Of a stretch of 44,344 nucleotides of DNA, positions 32,229 to 41,003 are shown piece after piece. Where the stretch lies: the NCBI GenBank assembly GCA_964470965.1, contig CAYYIS010000041.1:1-44344 (forward strand), given 5' to 3'. The notes under the pieces were generated by a model that was given only the letters and a program-made list of their open reading frames with translations, had not been told where the DNA came from and did no database searches. Source of the DNA: CAYYIS01 sp964470965. GTDB lineage: Bacteria; JAAXHH01; JABIQT01. The position numbers were made by a program, and so were the translations under genes. The stretch's first letter is position 1. Each line of letters opens with the position of its first letter.

Positions 32229-33596
32229 TTATAATCTGGCGGCGTAGTCCATGTACCAGGTGTCTTCCACCCGGGATTGCTGGACCAGAGTGTGATGCGG
32301 TCCGGCATCGGACCGGTTGGTCTGGGACATCACTTCCAGCTCTCCGGAATCGACACCGTCGGCGAGGGCCTCACGCAGGAGACGGCCGTCCCTGCCAGGC
32401 TCGTGGGGTAACCTTAGGAGGTGGCGAATGGTGGGATATAGATCAAGGTGTCCGGAGGGAATCTCACTGACCAGCCCCCTGTGAAAATCCGGTCCCGATG
32501 CGGCCAACATAGAACGGATTTCATATGAGCTGGCGCCGCCGTGTCCTCCCACTCCGTACCCCCTGGCCGTGCCCGGTACGCCGAAACTGTTTTCCTCACC
32601 GTTCCAGGCCGAGGTGAACAACACATCCGGACTCCTGTGGTGGTCGTAGCCGATAAGGTCGTACGGTAACGAACCAGGCAGACCTTCCCGGGTGAACAGC
32701 GCCCCCATGCCTTCCACGGAAATAAGACAATCTACGATGTCCGGAAGATCCGTGCCATTGTTCTGGTATACACCCTGTCCGGCTATAACGACGTCATCCC
32801 CAAGCCCTGCCGCCGACAACGCCTCGGCGACCTGTAACGGGGCACTGTGACTGATCCACCCGTGGTCTGACATGATAATGATATTGGTGTAGTCATCGGC
32901 GCCTGATTTATGAACGGCATCGATCACGCGCCCCACACATCGATCGACAATACACGCAGCCATCTGAGACTCGGCAGCTCCCAGACCAAATTCGTGCTGG
33001 GTGTTGTCCGGGTCGCAGAACCAAATAACACCCAGGTTCGGTTTCAACTCGGGGATTACGTGCTCCGTCATGATTACGGTTATCCACTCGTTGAGGCGTT
33101 CCCCTGGACATTCTTTAGACGGCGGTGGTCCGAACCGATCTAGCACCTCCGTTCCCTCCGGGCACTGGAATGCCGGGTTCACGGTGAGTCCAACGCCCTC
33201 GGGGTTCTGCAGAAAACAGGCACCGGAAGAAGAGGAGGTGACCACGGCAACCGTCATTCCGGCGTTGGTTACGGATTGTGTCAGGGTCGGCACTTCGAGC
33301 AGGTTGCCACCGGTAAGCCTGTCAATCAAACGCAATTTCACATGAGACCCTGTGTCGATCGTTTCACCGGGAATCAGTTCTGGCAGGTACAGGAAGTTTT
33401 CAACGAGACCGTGGCGTTCCGGAAGGCAGCCGGTAGCGATTGAAGCGGAGTTGACGCGGGTGACAGTCGGAAAAACAGCATGGTGATGCGAGAATGTTAC
33501 CCCTCCCTTTTGCAGTTCCCGAATTCGGGGTGTCATCGCGTTTACCAATACCGGGCTAAATCCGTCGAGAACAATGAGGAGGACGTTACGCATCAT
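32229..33596 (-). CDS. Type I phosphodiesterase / nucleotide pyrophosphatase-family hydrolase
   Basis: A 455-aa alkaline-phosphatase-superfamily enzyme without a signal peptide. The two-zinc site is visible: Asp in LLIVLDGFSP, the nucleophilic Thr in FPTVTRVNSASIATG, Asp and His in CDPDNTQHEFG, DH in IMSDHGW, and a final His in GGHGGASSYEI. This Thr-nucleophile layout is that of nucleotide pyrophosphatase/phosphodiesterases and of phosphonoacetate hydrolase, so it may cleave a phosphodiester, phosphonate or nucleotide linkage. Start is ATGATG at 33596. It lies 9 nt after the Gfo/Idh/MocA gene and 22 nt before the HsdR-N-like gene. Its cytoplasmic location suggests an imported or intracellular substrate. 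Confidence 0.88.
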   Translation of the reverse strand: MMRNVLLIVLDGFSPVLVNAMTPRIRELQKGGVTFSHHHAVFPTVTRVNSASIATGCLPERHGLVENFLYLPELIPGETIDTGSHVKLRLIDRLTGGNLLEVPTLTQSVTNAGMTVAVVTSSSSGACFLQNPEGVGLTVNPAFQCPEGTEVLDRFGPPPSKECPGERLNEWITVIMTEHVIPELKPNLGVIWFCDPDNTQHEFGLGAAESQMAACIVDRCVGRVIDAVHKSGADDYTNIIIMSDHGWISHSAPLQVAEALSAAGLGDDVVIAGQGVYQNNGTDLPDIVDCLISVEGMGALFTREGLPGSLPYDLIGYDHHRSPDVLFTSAWNGEENSFGVPGTARGYGVGGHGGASSYEIRSMLAASGPDFHRGLVSEIPSGHLDLYPTIRHLLRLPHEPGRDGRLLREALADGVDSGELEVMSQTNRSDAGPHHTLVQQSRVEDTWYMDYAARL

Positions 33597-33605
33597 GACG
33601 CCAGT

Positions 33606-34556
33606 TTACTCCATGTTTCCTTCGATCTCATCCACCAGTGCTACGGTGTGGATCACGTCTCTCAGGTCGCTGCTCGGTATCTGGCGTTCCTCGACACATT
33701 CTGCAAAATGTTCGTGCATCGTCAGTGCGCCTTCGTATCGAGGAGTGTCTGCCATATCGACGCCGTCTATCTCCCAGCCGCCCATCACCTGCTTTTGGTT
33801 GTCCTCGTTGATTTCGATCTCCTCGGGCAGCTTCATGTAGCAACCCACACCGACACCATGCAGCTCCGCCCGCAACACCCGACCGCCTGAAGCGCGGTTT
33901 CCGAAAACGACACCGGTGGCGTTGTTTTCGAACCGGACCATCCCGGTGTAACAGTTGCGGGCGACACCCCCGATGACGTCCTGGTAGGGGGTCACCTCGA
34001 CGGGTTCGGCGCCGACCATGAACCGGAGCAGGTCCACCACGTGGGTCACATCATTCCAGAGGGTCGTGGTGTACTCGGTATTATCGCCCAATATCTGCTT
34101 GTTGAACGTGGCAGTCGCCAGTGAGACCTGCCCGCCTTTAGCTGCAACGCGACGCATGGCTTCCTGCACAACGGCAGCATAACGGCGCTGATAACCCACC
34201 ATGGCATAGACATCGCTTTTGATGGCGGCTTCCAGCAGCTCTCTGGTCTCATCGCTGTTGGCGCCGGGAGGTTTTTCGATAAAGATGTCTTTACCGGCAT
34301 TTAGGCAATCCAGGGCCGGCTGGCGAATCCATTTCTCGTGCATTATGCAATAGATGACGTCGAGATCTACTTTGTCCAGCATCTCTCTGTGGTCGGTGAA
34401 CACATGGGGGAAGTTGTATCTCTCCACGACCTGGCCAAGACGTTCCTGGTCCAGCTCGCAAACCGCCACCATCTCGACATTTTCAAGCCGCTCGACGCAC
34501 GGGTAATGGGCGCCCTGGCTACGGCCGCCGGCACCGATGAATCCTGCCTTTAACAT
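33606..34556 (-). CDS. Gfo/Idh/MocA-family oxidoreductase
   Basis: A 316-aa NAD(P)-dependent dehydrogenase, usually acting on sugars or inositols. The N-terminal Rossmann motif is GFIGAGGRSQGAH, and the catalytic EKP motif is IEKPPGANSDE. The C-terminal alpha/beta domain includes WNDVTHVVDLLRFMVG, with a His in the position used for catalysis, and ends with DTPRYEGALTMHEHFAECV. Length is typical. The ATG at 34556 has GGAG 7 nt upstream. It follows the kinase-like gene by 129 nt and precedes the phosphodiesterase by 9 nt. Confidence 0.9.
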   Translation of the reverse strand: MLKAGFIGAGGRSQGAHYPCVERLENVEMVAVCELDQERLGQVVERYNFPHVFTDHREMLDKVDLDVIYCIMHEKWIRQPALDCLNAGKDIFIEKPPGANSDETRELLEAAIKSDVYAMVGYQRRYAAVVQEAMRRVAAKGGQVSLATATFNKQILGDNTEYTTTLWNDVTHVVDLLRFMVGAEPVEVTPYQDVIGGVARNCYTGMVRFENNATGVVFGNRASGGRVLRAELHGVGVGCYMKLPEEIEINEDNQKQVMGGWEIDGVDMADTPRYEGALTMHEHFAECVEERQIPSSDLRDVIHTVALVDEIEGNME

Positions 34557-34685
34557 GGTAGGTCTCCACAGAAGTGTATTGAATTTCCAAGACTAGAAAT
34601 TGAATATTGTAAACTGGCAAACAGCGTGGGGTGAGTTTGTGTAGTCATGGTGAGAATGTCAAGGAATTTGCATGGTCTAAGTCGA

Positions 34686-35636
34686 TCATATTGAAAATCG
34701 TATGGCGTCGACCAGCGGATCGGAGTCGGCCGCATGAAGGCCCAGTGGCGTGAATTGCAGGCACAGGCCTGCCAGGATGGGATGGGATGAGAGCCTGTCT
34801 ATGAGCTGGGTGTCGGCATGGGGATGTTTGAACAGACCGCCGTGCAGTCCGACGACTGACACTTCTGATCCAAGGCGTTTGTAGACGGCGTGGACATACT
34901 CTGCAAGAAATTTCCCGTTTTCGACCATGATGTGTTCTGCCTGGCTGTCCCCGTTCTGGGCGGCATCTATAACGGATCCGGCCAGACCCGCGATTCGCTC
35001 CTGCAGCGAGGATTCGTCGGATCTGACAGGGTATAGGATGTCCGTGATACCCGCCAGGTTGTCCAGTTCAAAATAGGCTTTTACCAAATCGTACAACACG
35101 CTCTCTGTCGGTGGCATCACTCCATCTTCAACCTTGAGGGCGGCGTCGATGGCCTTGAGCCCCAGGTAGTAGCCGCTGCCGCCGTCTCCCAGGCGGTAAC
35201 CCCAACCGCCGGCACGTACAGTCGTATCGCGGCGGCCATTTTTACGCCCCATGCATATGGAACCGGTGCCGGCGACCAGCAGAATACCATGATCGTGGAG
35301 CGCCCGCAACAGGAGGCCCACATCGCTGGTTATGAGCAGGTCAGGATGGAGAAATCCTTCCTGTCGGGCAATCCGCCTAAGCGTCTCCTCGCTCTCCGGC
35401 GTCCCCGCACCGGCGAACCCGGCGACGACGACAGTCCCCTCGGTATCCGCTATTCCGAGCAGATCTACTATCTGCCGAAACAACCGGATCACGCCTTCCT
35501 TTCCCAGGTGCCGGAAGTTGCCGGGGCCTAAGTATGCAGTACGGATAGCGGCATAATCGCCAGATTCAAAAGATTCGACCGAACCATACATCACCCTGGT
35601 TCCGGTACCGCCTGCGTCTACACCCAGGATTTTCAT
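34686..35636 (-). CDS. BadF/BadG-type ATPase, N-acetylglucosamine kinase-like
   Basis: A 316-aa member of the ASKHA (actin/hexokinase) superfamily. The phosphate-1 motif is GVDAGGTGTR at the N-terminus, followed by VAGFAGAGTPE, TSDVGLLLRAL, the LVAGTGSICMG phosphate-2 segment, and GGWGYRLGDGGSGYYLG, which is diagnostic for the GlcNAc-kinase/BadF group. It probably phosphorylates an amino sugar or related compound, whereas BadF relatives activate benzoyl-CoA reductase. No such reductase is present, so a sugar kinase is more likely. The ATG at 35636 faces the divergent Rieske gene across 146 bp. Confidence 0.88.
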   Translation of the reverse strand: MKILGVDAGGTGTRVMYGSVESFESGDYAAIRTAYLGPGNFRHLGKEGVIRLFRQIVDLLGIADTEGTVVVAGFAGAGTPESEETLRRIARQEGFLHPDLLITSDVGLLLRALHDHGILLVAGTGSICMGRKNGRRDTTVRAGGWGYRLGDGGSGYYLGLKAIDAALKVEDGVMPPTESVLYDLVKAYFELDNLAGITDILYPVRSDESSLQERIAGLAGSVIDAAQNGDSQAEHIMVENGKFLAEYVHAVYKRLGSEVSVVGLHGGLFKHPHADTQLIDRLSSHPILAGLCLQFTPLGLHAADSDPLVDAIRFSI

Positions 35637-35713
35637 GTGGTGAGATCCTAATGGAAAATCAGTTGCTAAGTGTTTCGGCTAAAATAACCGGTGATGATAT
35701 GATATGCAAGACA

Positions 35714-35743
35714 TTGACATCTTTCGATGGGGAGCTCTATATT
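35714..35743 (+). promoter_or_regulatory. Promoter of the Rieske oxygenase gene
   Basis: TTGACA (35714-35719), 18 nt, TATATT (35738-35743). The predicted start is near 35750, about 33 nt before the ATG at 35783. Its position inside the longer open frame excludes the start at 35651. Confidence 0.7.
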
Positions 35744-35782
35744 GTGGCAACGACAGCAACAACCTATTTTTTCGAGGAAAAA

Positions 35783-36940
35783 ATGCAGAATCAATATCGA
35801 AAGAGAAAAGTAGACTATGACGTTCCCAGTGACATGCCTACACTGCCTGCCGAGTACTACCAGACGGACTCGATCTACAGGGAGGAGATTGAGAAAATAT
35901 TCTACAAGCGGTGGCTGATGGTCTGCCGCGAGGAGGAGATATCGGAGCCCGGCGAATTCTTGACGGTGGATGTGGGTGACGAGAATATCATATTGGTTCG
36001 CTGTGACAAGGGTGAGGTCCGGGCACATTTCAATGTGTGCCGTCACAGGGGAACACGCATGTGCACTGAGGACAGAGGACGGTTCGATGCCGGTGTCATC
36101 CGGTGTCCGTACCATGCCTGGCAGTACAATTTCAACGGATCCGTCAATGCCGCTCCGCTTATGAAAGAGCAGCCCGGCTTTCAAAAGGAAGACTTTCCCC
36201 TCTTCCCGGCTCATGTGGGCATCTGGGGAGGATTTGTGTTCATCAATCTGGCCGAGAATCCTGTACCGTTCGAGGAAGACCTTGCCGTGTTGATAAAGAA
36301 GTTCGAGCCGTGGCGCATGGCTGAACTGCGGATCGCCCACAAGATCGAATATACGCTGAACTGCAACTGGAAACTGATCCTTCAAAATTACCAGGAATGT
36401 TACCACTGTCCAGGTGTACATCCAATGCTAAACCGTTGGACCCCCTTCCGCAGCGCTTCCCATGACAGCATCGAGGGTTTGGCTATAGGGGGGTATATGG
36501 AACTCGAAAAGGGGCGCGGCAGCATGACCATGGACGGTGACGCGGCCGGGCCACCAGTCTGCGACGTATCGGGCGAAGATCTCCAGCGAGTGTATTACTA
36601 TTCCATATTCCCTAATTTCCTACTTACTCCCCATCCCGATTTTGTCATGTATCACCGCATCCGACCACTGGCCATCGACTGCATCCAGAACGACTGTTTC
36701 TTCCTGCTGCACCCGGACGTTATCGCCGATCCCACGAAAATGGAACGGTTCCAATCCGCCGTTGCATTCTGGGACCTGACGAACCGGCAAGACTGGCAGG
36801 TATGTGAGCAGATGCAGGAGGGCCTCAAGTCCCAGCGGTTCAGGCAAGGCGTGTACGCGCCACAGGAAGATATCCTATATGGCATGGACAATCAGTTTCT
36901 GAAATTGTTAGGGCATAACCGGGATGACAGCCAAGAGTAG
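35783..36940 (+). CDS. Rieske-type ring-hydroxylating oxygenase, alpha subunit
   Basis: A 385-aa iron-sulfur oxygenase. The Rieske [2Fe-2S] ligands are Cys86/His88 (CRHRG) and Cys108/His111 (CPYHAWQYN). The mononuclear iron site has NYQECYHCPGVHP, with the two His of the H-x4-H motif, in the catalytic domain. Such enzymes hydroxylate aromatic rings or demethylate quaternary amines such as choline, carnitine or stachydrine analogues; the short alpha-only form without an adjacent beta subunit favours the amine or general single-component group, but this is inference. Reductase genes are absent, so electrons must come from elsewhere. The ATG at 35783 is chosen for GAGG 5 nt upstream and for the promoter position. 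Confidence 0.9.
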   Translation: MQNQYRKRKVDYDVPSDMPTLPAEYYQTDSIYREEIEKIFYKRWLMVCREEEISEPGEFLTVDVGDENIILVRCDKGEVRAHFNVCRHRGTRMCTEDRGRFDAGVIRCPYHAWQYNFNGSVNAAPLMKEQPGFQKEDFPLFPAHVGIWGGFVFINLAENPVPFEEDLAVLIKKFEPWRMAELRIAHKIEYTLNCNWKLILQNYQECYHCPGVHPMLNRWTPFRSASHDSIEGLAIGGYMELEKGRGSMTMDGDAAGPPVCDVSGEDLQRVYYYSIFPNFLLTPHPDFVMYHRIRPLAIDCIQNDCFFLLHPDVIADPTKMERFQSAVAFWDLTNRQDWQVCEQMQEGLKSQRFRQGVYAPQEDILYGMDNQFLKLLGHNRDDSQE

Positions 36941-37497
36941 GCGGCCTGCACATACCAGCCTACCTCTTCGGCTGAACTGACAACAGGCATAACGGCCCGA
37001 TTTACAGCTTTTTCGCCGATGTGATGACGCCGGTCCCTGCCGTCCTGGGTATCTATCGAATAGCCCTTCGTCGCGAAGACATACTGCCAGGCAGATTCTT
37101 TAGCGGCACCAGGGCCTTCTGATTCACAGATATCTCGTAATACAGCTTTATGATGCTTTTCATATAGCCGCCGGGACTGTCCCGCCTACCTGACGAACGG
37201 CCCTAACGCCCGTTGGACGTGAACACCGATTAACAACGTGCCGCAGCATCCTTGTTGCTCTGAACGATGAATGATACCCGAAAACCAGCTCGGACTGGCA
37301 TCGTGTTACCAACGAGGTTATGGCCCCTGGCCTCTCCAGGGGAGATTGATGGTCCTACACATTGCAACAGGGAATAATTTGTCCCGTAACTTAACGGATA
37401 GACTAGCACTTCACGCCGATCACTTCATCAGCGAAAGGTGGCCCGCTACTTCAACAAGGCTGACCATCCCCCTCGTCATCAACACGCGGCTACGGTT
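36941..37497. other. Intergenic region with nothing recognised
   Basis: A 557-bp stretch between the Rieske gene and the convergent end of the DUF5916-like gene. No conserved frame, no strong hairpin and no RNA gene could be identified; one short frame (37271-37516) runs into the antisense of the next gene and is not credible. Confidence 0.5.
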
Positions 37498-40257
37498 TCA
37501 AACACCGAACCAGTAGTTAAACTTTAGGATGAAGATATTTTCCGCGGACGCATCGAAGATCGAACTGAAATCCTGTCCCAACCGGAACCGGCCGGTGTTG
37601 ATACGGTCTCGCCGGCTCTGCTGCCAGACGAAGAAGACCGTAGAGCCGGGGCGGTATTCCCATCGGAGGACAAAATTCATCCGTAGAGAACGTATGTTGA
37701 AATCCCGATCCGACATGGTGAAGTCCGGCGTGCCGTCTCCCTCGAAATCGATAATCCGATCGTTTGGATCCGTGGGATCCAGGTAGGTCCTGGTTCCTTC
37801 TTCAAACACATCAAAGTTGAAACTTCCAGCCTGCGCCAGCGACTTGTAGGACAGGTAATCGCCGGAGGAGACAAGCGGTTGGGCGAAGAGCTGTAGGGAC
37901 AGTCTCGGGGAAAATGTGATATTCATGCGTGTCTCGAGGGAGAAAGATTTTCGCCGCAGGTCGGAGAAGATATAACGGGCACCGTAGGTGGGAGAGAAGC
38001 CGATGTCGGATGTTTTTGTGACGTATTGAGCCGGTTTCCGTTCAGTTTCGTATCTCGGTCTTAATTCAAACTCCCAGGTCGGAGAGGGACGGAACTTTGT
38101 TTCCACACCGACTTCCCAGCCCCAGCCGCCTTTGGCGCCGTTTTTATATTCGATTTCCGGTTCAAAAGCGATGGCTTTTCGTCGATCCGTCCTGAGTTTC
38201 ATTCCTAAAGAATAATTACGGGGATTCTCCATGAGCGGACCGCCGCGCGTCATAGAATCGCTGATACGACGAGGCGTGAAGCGTGAGTCGAAGCCCAATT
38301 CCCAGAAATTATTAAACTCGAAATCGGCGCTGGCGGCAAACGTTCCGTTTTTGTATCCCCTGGACCAGGAAGTTGCGGAGAATGTGTCGTCCAGTACTTC
38401 ATGCCGGAAATTATAATATGTGAATGTGGTGAAGCGGTAATTACGGAAGATTTTACCCGGGCGAATCTCTTGGTACTCCAAGCGGGCACCACCATCAATG
38501 CGCTCACTGGATGTGGAGAAGCCCAGATCGTTGATCTCGAATCCGGGGCTCAATTCGGCGACCCAGATGGAACCGGTCCAGTTTCTCGCGCTCTGACGCT
38601 CGAATTGTAGCCTCCAATCGTACCCGGAGATGGAGGTGGCGGTTGAGTCGACGGAAAAACCAGTTGCATCCGGTCGCTGGAAGAAGTGATTGCTGGCTCT
38701 CTGTGTCCGTATCATCGCTGTGTTGGAACCGCGTGTATGACTCCCTGCGAAGTAACCCGCCAGCAACCAGTCTCTGGAACGTTCACCGCCCCAGTTGTGC
38801 TCGAAATCTACTCCGCCGGAAAACGCATTCGAAGGAAGAAAATCGAAGGCGCCAGTGTTAGGTAACTCCCTATGCATCAGTGTCGCGATAGCGCCCGCCT
38901 GGGTTGCACCGCCCCGAAAATCCTGCCTGGCCCTCAGTACACCGTATTCGGTACGGGGCTCCACCGTAAATCTCTGAAATTCATTGGAACTGGCCGTAAA
39001 TGCTTCCCCGGACTCCTGACTCGTAATGGCTGCCAGGGCACCTATGGACAGTCCAGCCTGTGAACGACCGGTCAGTTTGGCCGCGCCCAGGATCTTGGTC
39101 TGAGTGGGGATTTCATCAAAGTCAGTTCCGGAAGGCGCTCTACCTCTGGGCTGCCGCCCCATACGGCGGCTGTAAAACAGACGGCTGCGGCCCGATAGCT
39201 CGTAGTTGAAGACCTGAGCATCCGATACGAAAAATGGGCGTCGTTCCCGAAAAAACACCTCGAAAGCGGAGAGGTTGACTATTGCGGGATCCACTTCTAC
39301 CTGTCCGAAATCCGGGTTGATCGTGACATCGAGTGTATGAGCGGAACCAATGCCGTACCGCAAATCCAGTCCTATCCGCTGATCCAGTTCGGAGCCGTCG
39401 AAAAAAGGGTTGCCCGGTGTAGACGGGGCAACCCGAGTGCTGGCGAGGGCATACGGCCGCATCTCAATTCGCCGGGTGGCCTTGGTTAGTTTTATGCCGT
39501 GCATTCGACCGAACAAACTGACTTTACCCTTGCGGATCCGGGATTCGATCGAAAAGTCCATGGTCTCGTTGCTGGACAAACGCTTGCGTCTAAAATTGAC
39601 ACCCCAAACCTGTTCCTCTTCCGATGGATTGTAGCTTATCTGAGACAACGGAATGCGCATCTCCGCACTCCAGCCCTTATTGGTTCTCTGAACGGCGGAT
39701 TCCCAGACGGCGTTCCAGGCATCATCGTGTTTTTCGTCGTTGTACAGATACCTGTCGCGCTGCACCCCCGCGACACTCACCTGGAATTCGTAGCCGGTCC
39801 GTCGGTCATCGTTCGAATCCACATAAAACGTAAAGTAGTCGAACTGCCCCCACTGGTCCCGGCGTACCAGCTGGTCGCCGATAAGGTGCGGTTTGCTGTC
39901 GTGCATGATGGCCCCTACATACAGAGCCTCTTCGTCGTACATGACACGCACTTCTGTTTTTTCTTCTGGAAGAGCCCCTTCGACGGGCTCTCTCTGGAGA
40001 AATCGGGTGGTAGGAGAGGCTTCCAGCCAGGCTTCTTCATCGACCATCCCATCGATATTTATTTCACTATCTCGATAAGATACCGTGATGGAAGGAATGT
40101 TGTATATGGTATCTGCGTGTGAGGTCTCAAGCTCGGAAGGACTTTGTACCTGCGCTAAAACAGAATTTATAGATACCGGATTGAAAAAAATACAGATGCA
40201 ATTTAAAAACAGTATGAGTTGATTCCAACCGACACGAACAGGCCCTGGCCTGAACAT
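37498..40257 (-). CDS. Outer-membrane DUF5916-like protein with an N-terminal CBM9-like domain
   Basis: A 919-aa exported protein. A hydrophobic signal segment (NQLILFLNCICIFFNPVSI) ends near LAQVQS. Residues about 60-250 form a CBM9-like carbohydrate-binding domain (INIDGMVDEEAWLEA, VRVMYDEEALYVGAIMHD, DDRRTGYEFQVSVAG, WSAEMRIPLSQISY). The rest, after FFRERRPFFVSDAQVF, has alternating short strands rich in Arg, Tyr and Phe and ends FILKFNYWFGV, a terminal aromatic as in beta-barrels. This is the architecture of DUF5916 proteins in Bacteroidetes and Gemmatimonadetes-like bacteria; function is unknown, possibly glycan or organic-matter uptake. AAGGGG lies upstream of the ATG at 40257. Confidence 0.85.
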   Translation of the reverse strand: MFRPGPVRVGWNQLILFLNCICIFFNPVSINSVLAQVQSPSELETSHADTIYNIPSITVSYRDSEINIDGMVDEEAWLEASPTTRFLQREPVEGALPEEKTEVRVMYDEEALYVGAIMHDSKPHLIGDQLVRRDQWGQFDYFTFYVDSNDDRRTGYEFQVSVAGVQRDRYLYNDEKHDDAWNAVWESAVQRTNKGWSAEMRIPLSQISYNPSEEEQVWGVNFRRKRLSSNETMDFSIESRIRKGKVSLFGRMHGIKLTKATRRIEMRPYALASTRVAPSTPGNPFFDGSELDQRIGLDLRYGIGSAHTLDVTINPDFGQVEVDPAIVNLSAFEVFFRERRPFFVSDAQVFNYELSGRSRLFYSRRMGRQPRGRAPSGTDFDEIPTQTKILGAAKLTGRSQAGLSIGALAAITSQESGEAFTASSNEFQRFTVEPRTEYGVLRARQDFRGGATQAGAIATLMHRELPNTGAFDFLPSNAFSGGVDFEHNWGGERSRDWLLAGYFAGSHTRGSNTAMIRTQRASNHFFQRPDATGFSVDSTATSISGYDWRLQFERQSARNWTGSIWVAELSPGFEINDLGFSTSSERIDGGARLEYQEIRPGKIFRNYRFTTFTYYNFRHEVLDDTFSATSWSRGYKNGTFAASADFEFNNFWELGFDSRFTPRRISDSMTRGGPLMENPRNYSLGMKLRTDRRKAIAFEPEIEYKNGAKGGWGWEVGVETKFRPSPTWEFELRPRYETERKPAQYVTKTSDIGFSPTYGARYIFSDLRRKSFSLETRMNITFSPRLSLQLFAQPLVSSGDYLSYKSLAQAGSFNFDVFEEGTRTYLDPTDPNDRIIDFEGDGTPDFTMSDRDFNIRSLRMNFVLRWEYRPGSTVFFVWQQSRRDRINTGRFRLGQDFSSIFDASAENIFILKFNYWFGV

Positions 40258-40308
40258 TTTTTAAAACCCCTTGGTATTTTCTGTTACGTTGAAACATTCG
40301 AAAAACAA

Positions 40309-40329
40309 GGCGGACCGATTCGGACCGCC
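40309..40329 (-). terminator. Terminator after the methyltransferase gene
   Basis: GGCGGACCG pairs with CGGACCGCC around an ATT loop, with one A-A mismatch. On the minus strand it is followed by TTGTTTTTCG, a good U-tract. It sits between the methyltransferase stop (40404) and the start of the next minus-strand gene (40257). Confidence 0.65.
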
Positions 40330-40403
40330 CGCAACATTCCATTTACTGCACCCAATTATACATCTAAGGTTCAAAAAGCTTGCGAAATAAATTTGTGGAT
40401 CTG

Positions 40404-41003
40404 TTATCTGGTCCAGGAAACAACATAGGCCGGGGGGAGATTTTCGACAACCAGCTTGCTGCGGTGGTAGCCGCTGAAGTGTTCGGCCATGCGGTGGCGA
40501 AAACGGATGGAGGAGGGTAAAGGATAGGCATGGATATACTGGAACATACGGAACATGCTCCCCGGTTTCAGAAGAAGATCGAGATTTTCGACAAACTGAT
40601 CCTGAATCTCCCTGGGCAGCATCGACACGGACAACCCGGAGATGATAACCTTGACCGGCGCCAGCCCTGATTGTTTATGGATCTCATGGGCTTTCACCAT
40701 GGAATTTTGAACGAATTGAAACTCCGGAAAATCCTGTTCAAGCAAATCCACAAATTTACCCTCGAGTTCGATCCCTAAATAATTATCAGTTTCAGGCATT
40801 ACCTCCCGGATCTGTTTCGTTAACGCACCGGTTCCGGGACCGATCTCGATGAGTCCTTCATTGGGCTTCAAATCAAGACCGCTTGCCATGGCCCGCGCTA
40901 ATTTTTGTGAACTGGGCGCCACAGCGCTTACACCGACGGGGTTACGGATGAGAACCCGTAAAAAAAGAAATAAAGGATTTTGGAAGAGGCTGGACATGGA
41001 CAT
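40404..41003 (-). CDS. Class I SAM methyltransferase, phospholipid N-methyltransferase-like
   Basis: A 199-aa methyltransferase. The N-terminus has VGVSAVAPSSQKLARAMA, then motif I IEIGPGTGALTKQI, YLGIELEGKFVDLL (acidic SAM-ribose ligand), the motif-IV-like VKVIISGLSVSMLP, and a C-terminal VENLPPAYV. This order matches Rhodobacter-type phospholipid N-methyltransferases (PmtA), which convert phosphatidylethanolamine to phosphatidylcholine at the membrane. rRNA dimethyltransferase (KsgA) relatives share motif I, but the APSS start and the SGLP/NLPPA segments favour the PmtA group. Alternative ATG six bases downstream (40997). Single gene with its own terminator. Confidence 0.8.
   Translation of the reverse strand: MSMSSLFQNPLFLFLRVLIRNPVGVSAVAPSSQKLARAMASGLDLKPNEGLIEIGPGTGALTKQIREVMPETDNYLGIELEGKFVDLLEQDFPEFQFVQNSMVKAHEIHKQSGLAPVKVIISGLSVSMLPREIQDQFVENLDLLLKPGSMFRMFQYIHAYPLPSSIRFRHRMAEHFSGYHRSKLVVENLPPAYVVSWTR

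Noticed and set aside
31829..32470. 213-codon plus-strand frame
   Set aside because: Antisense to the HsdR-N-like and phosphodiesterase genes, with no recognisable content.
39499..40122. 207-codon plus-strand frame
   Set aside because: Antisense shadow of the DUF5916-like gene; composition is that of a reversed beta-rich protein.
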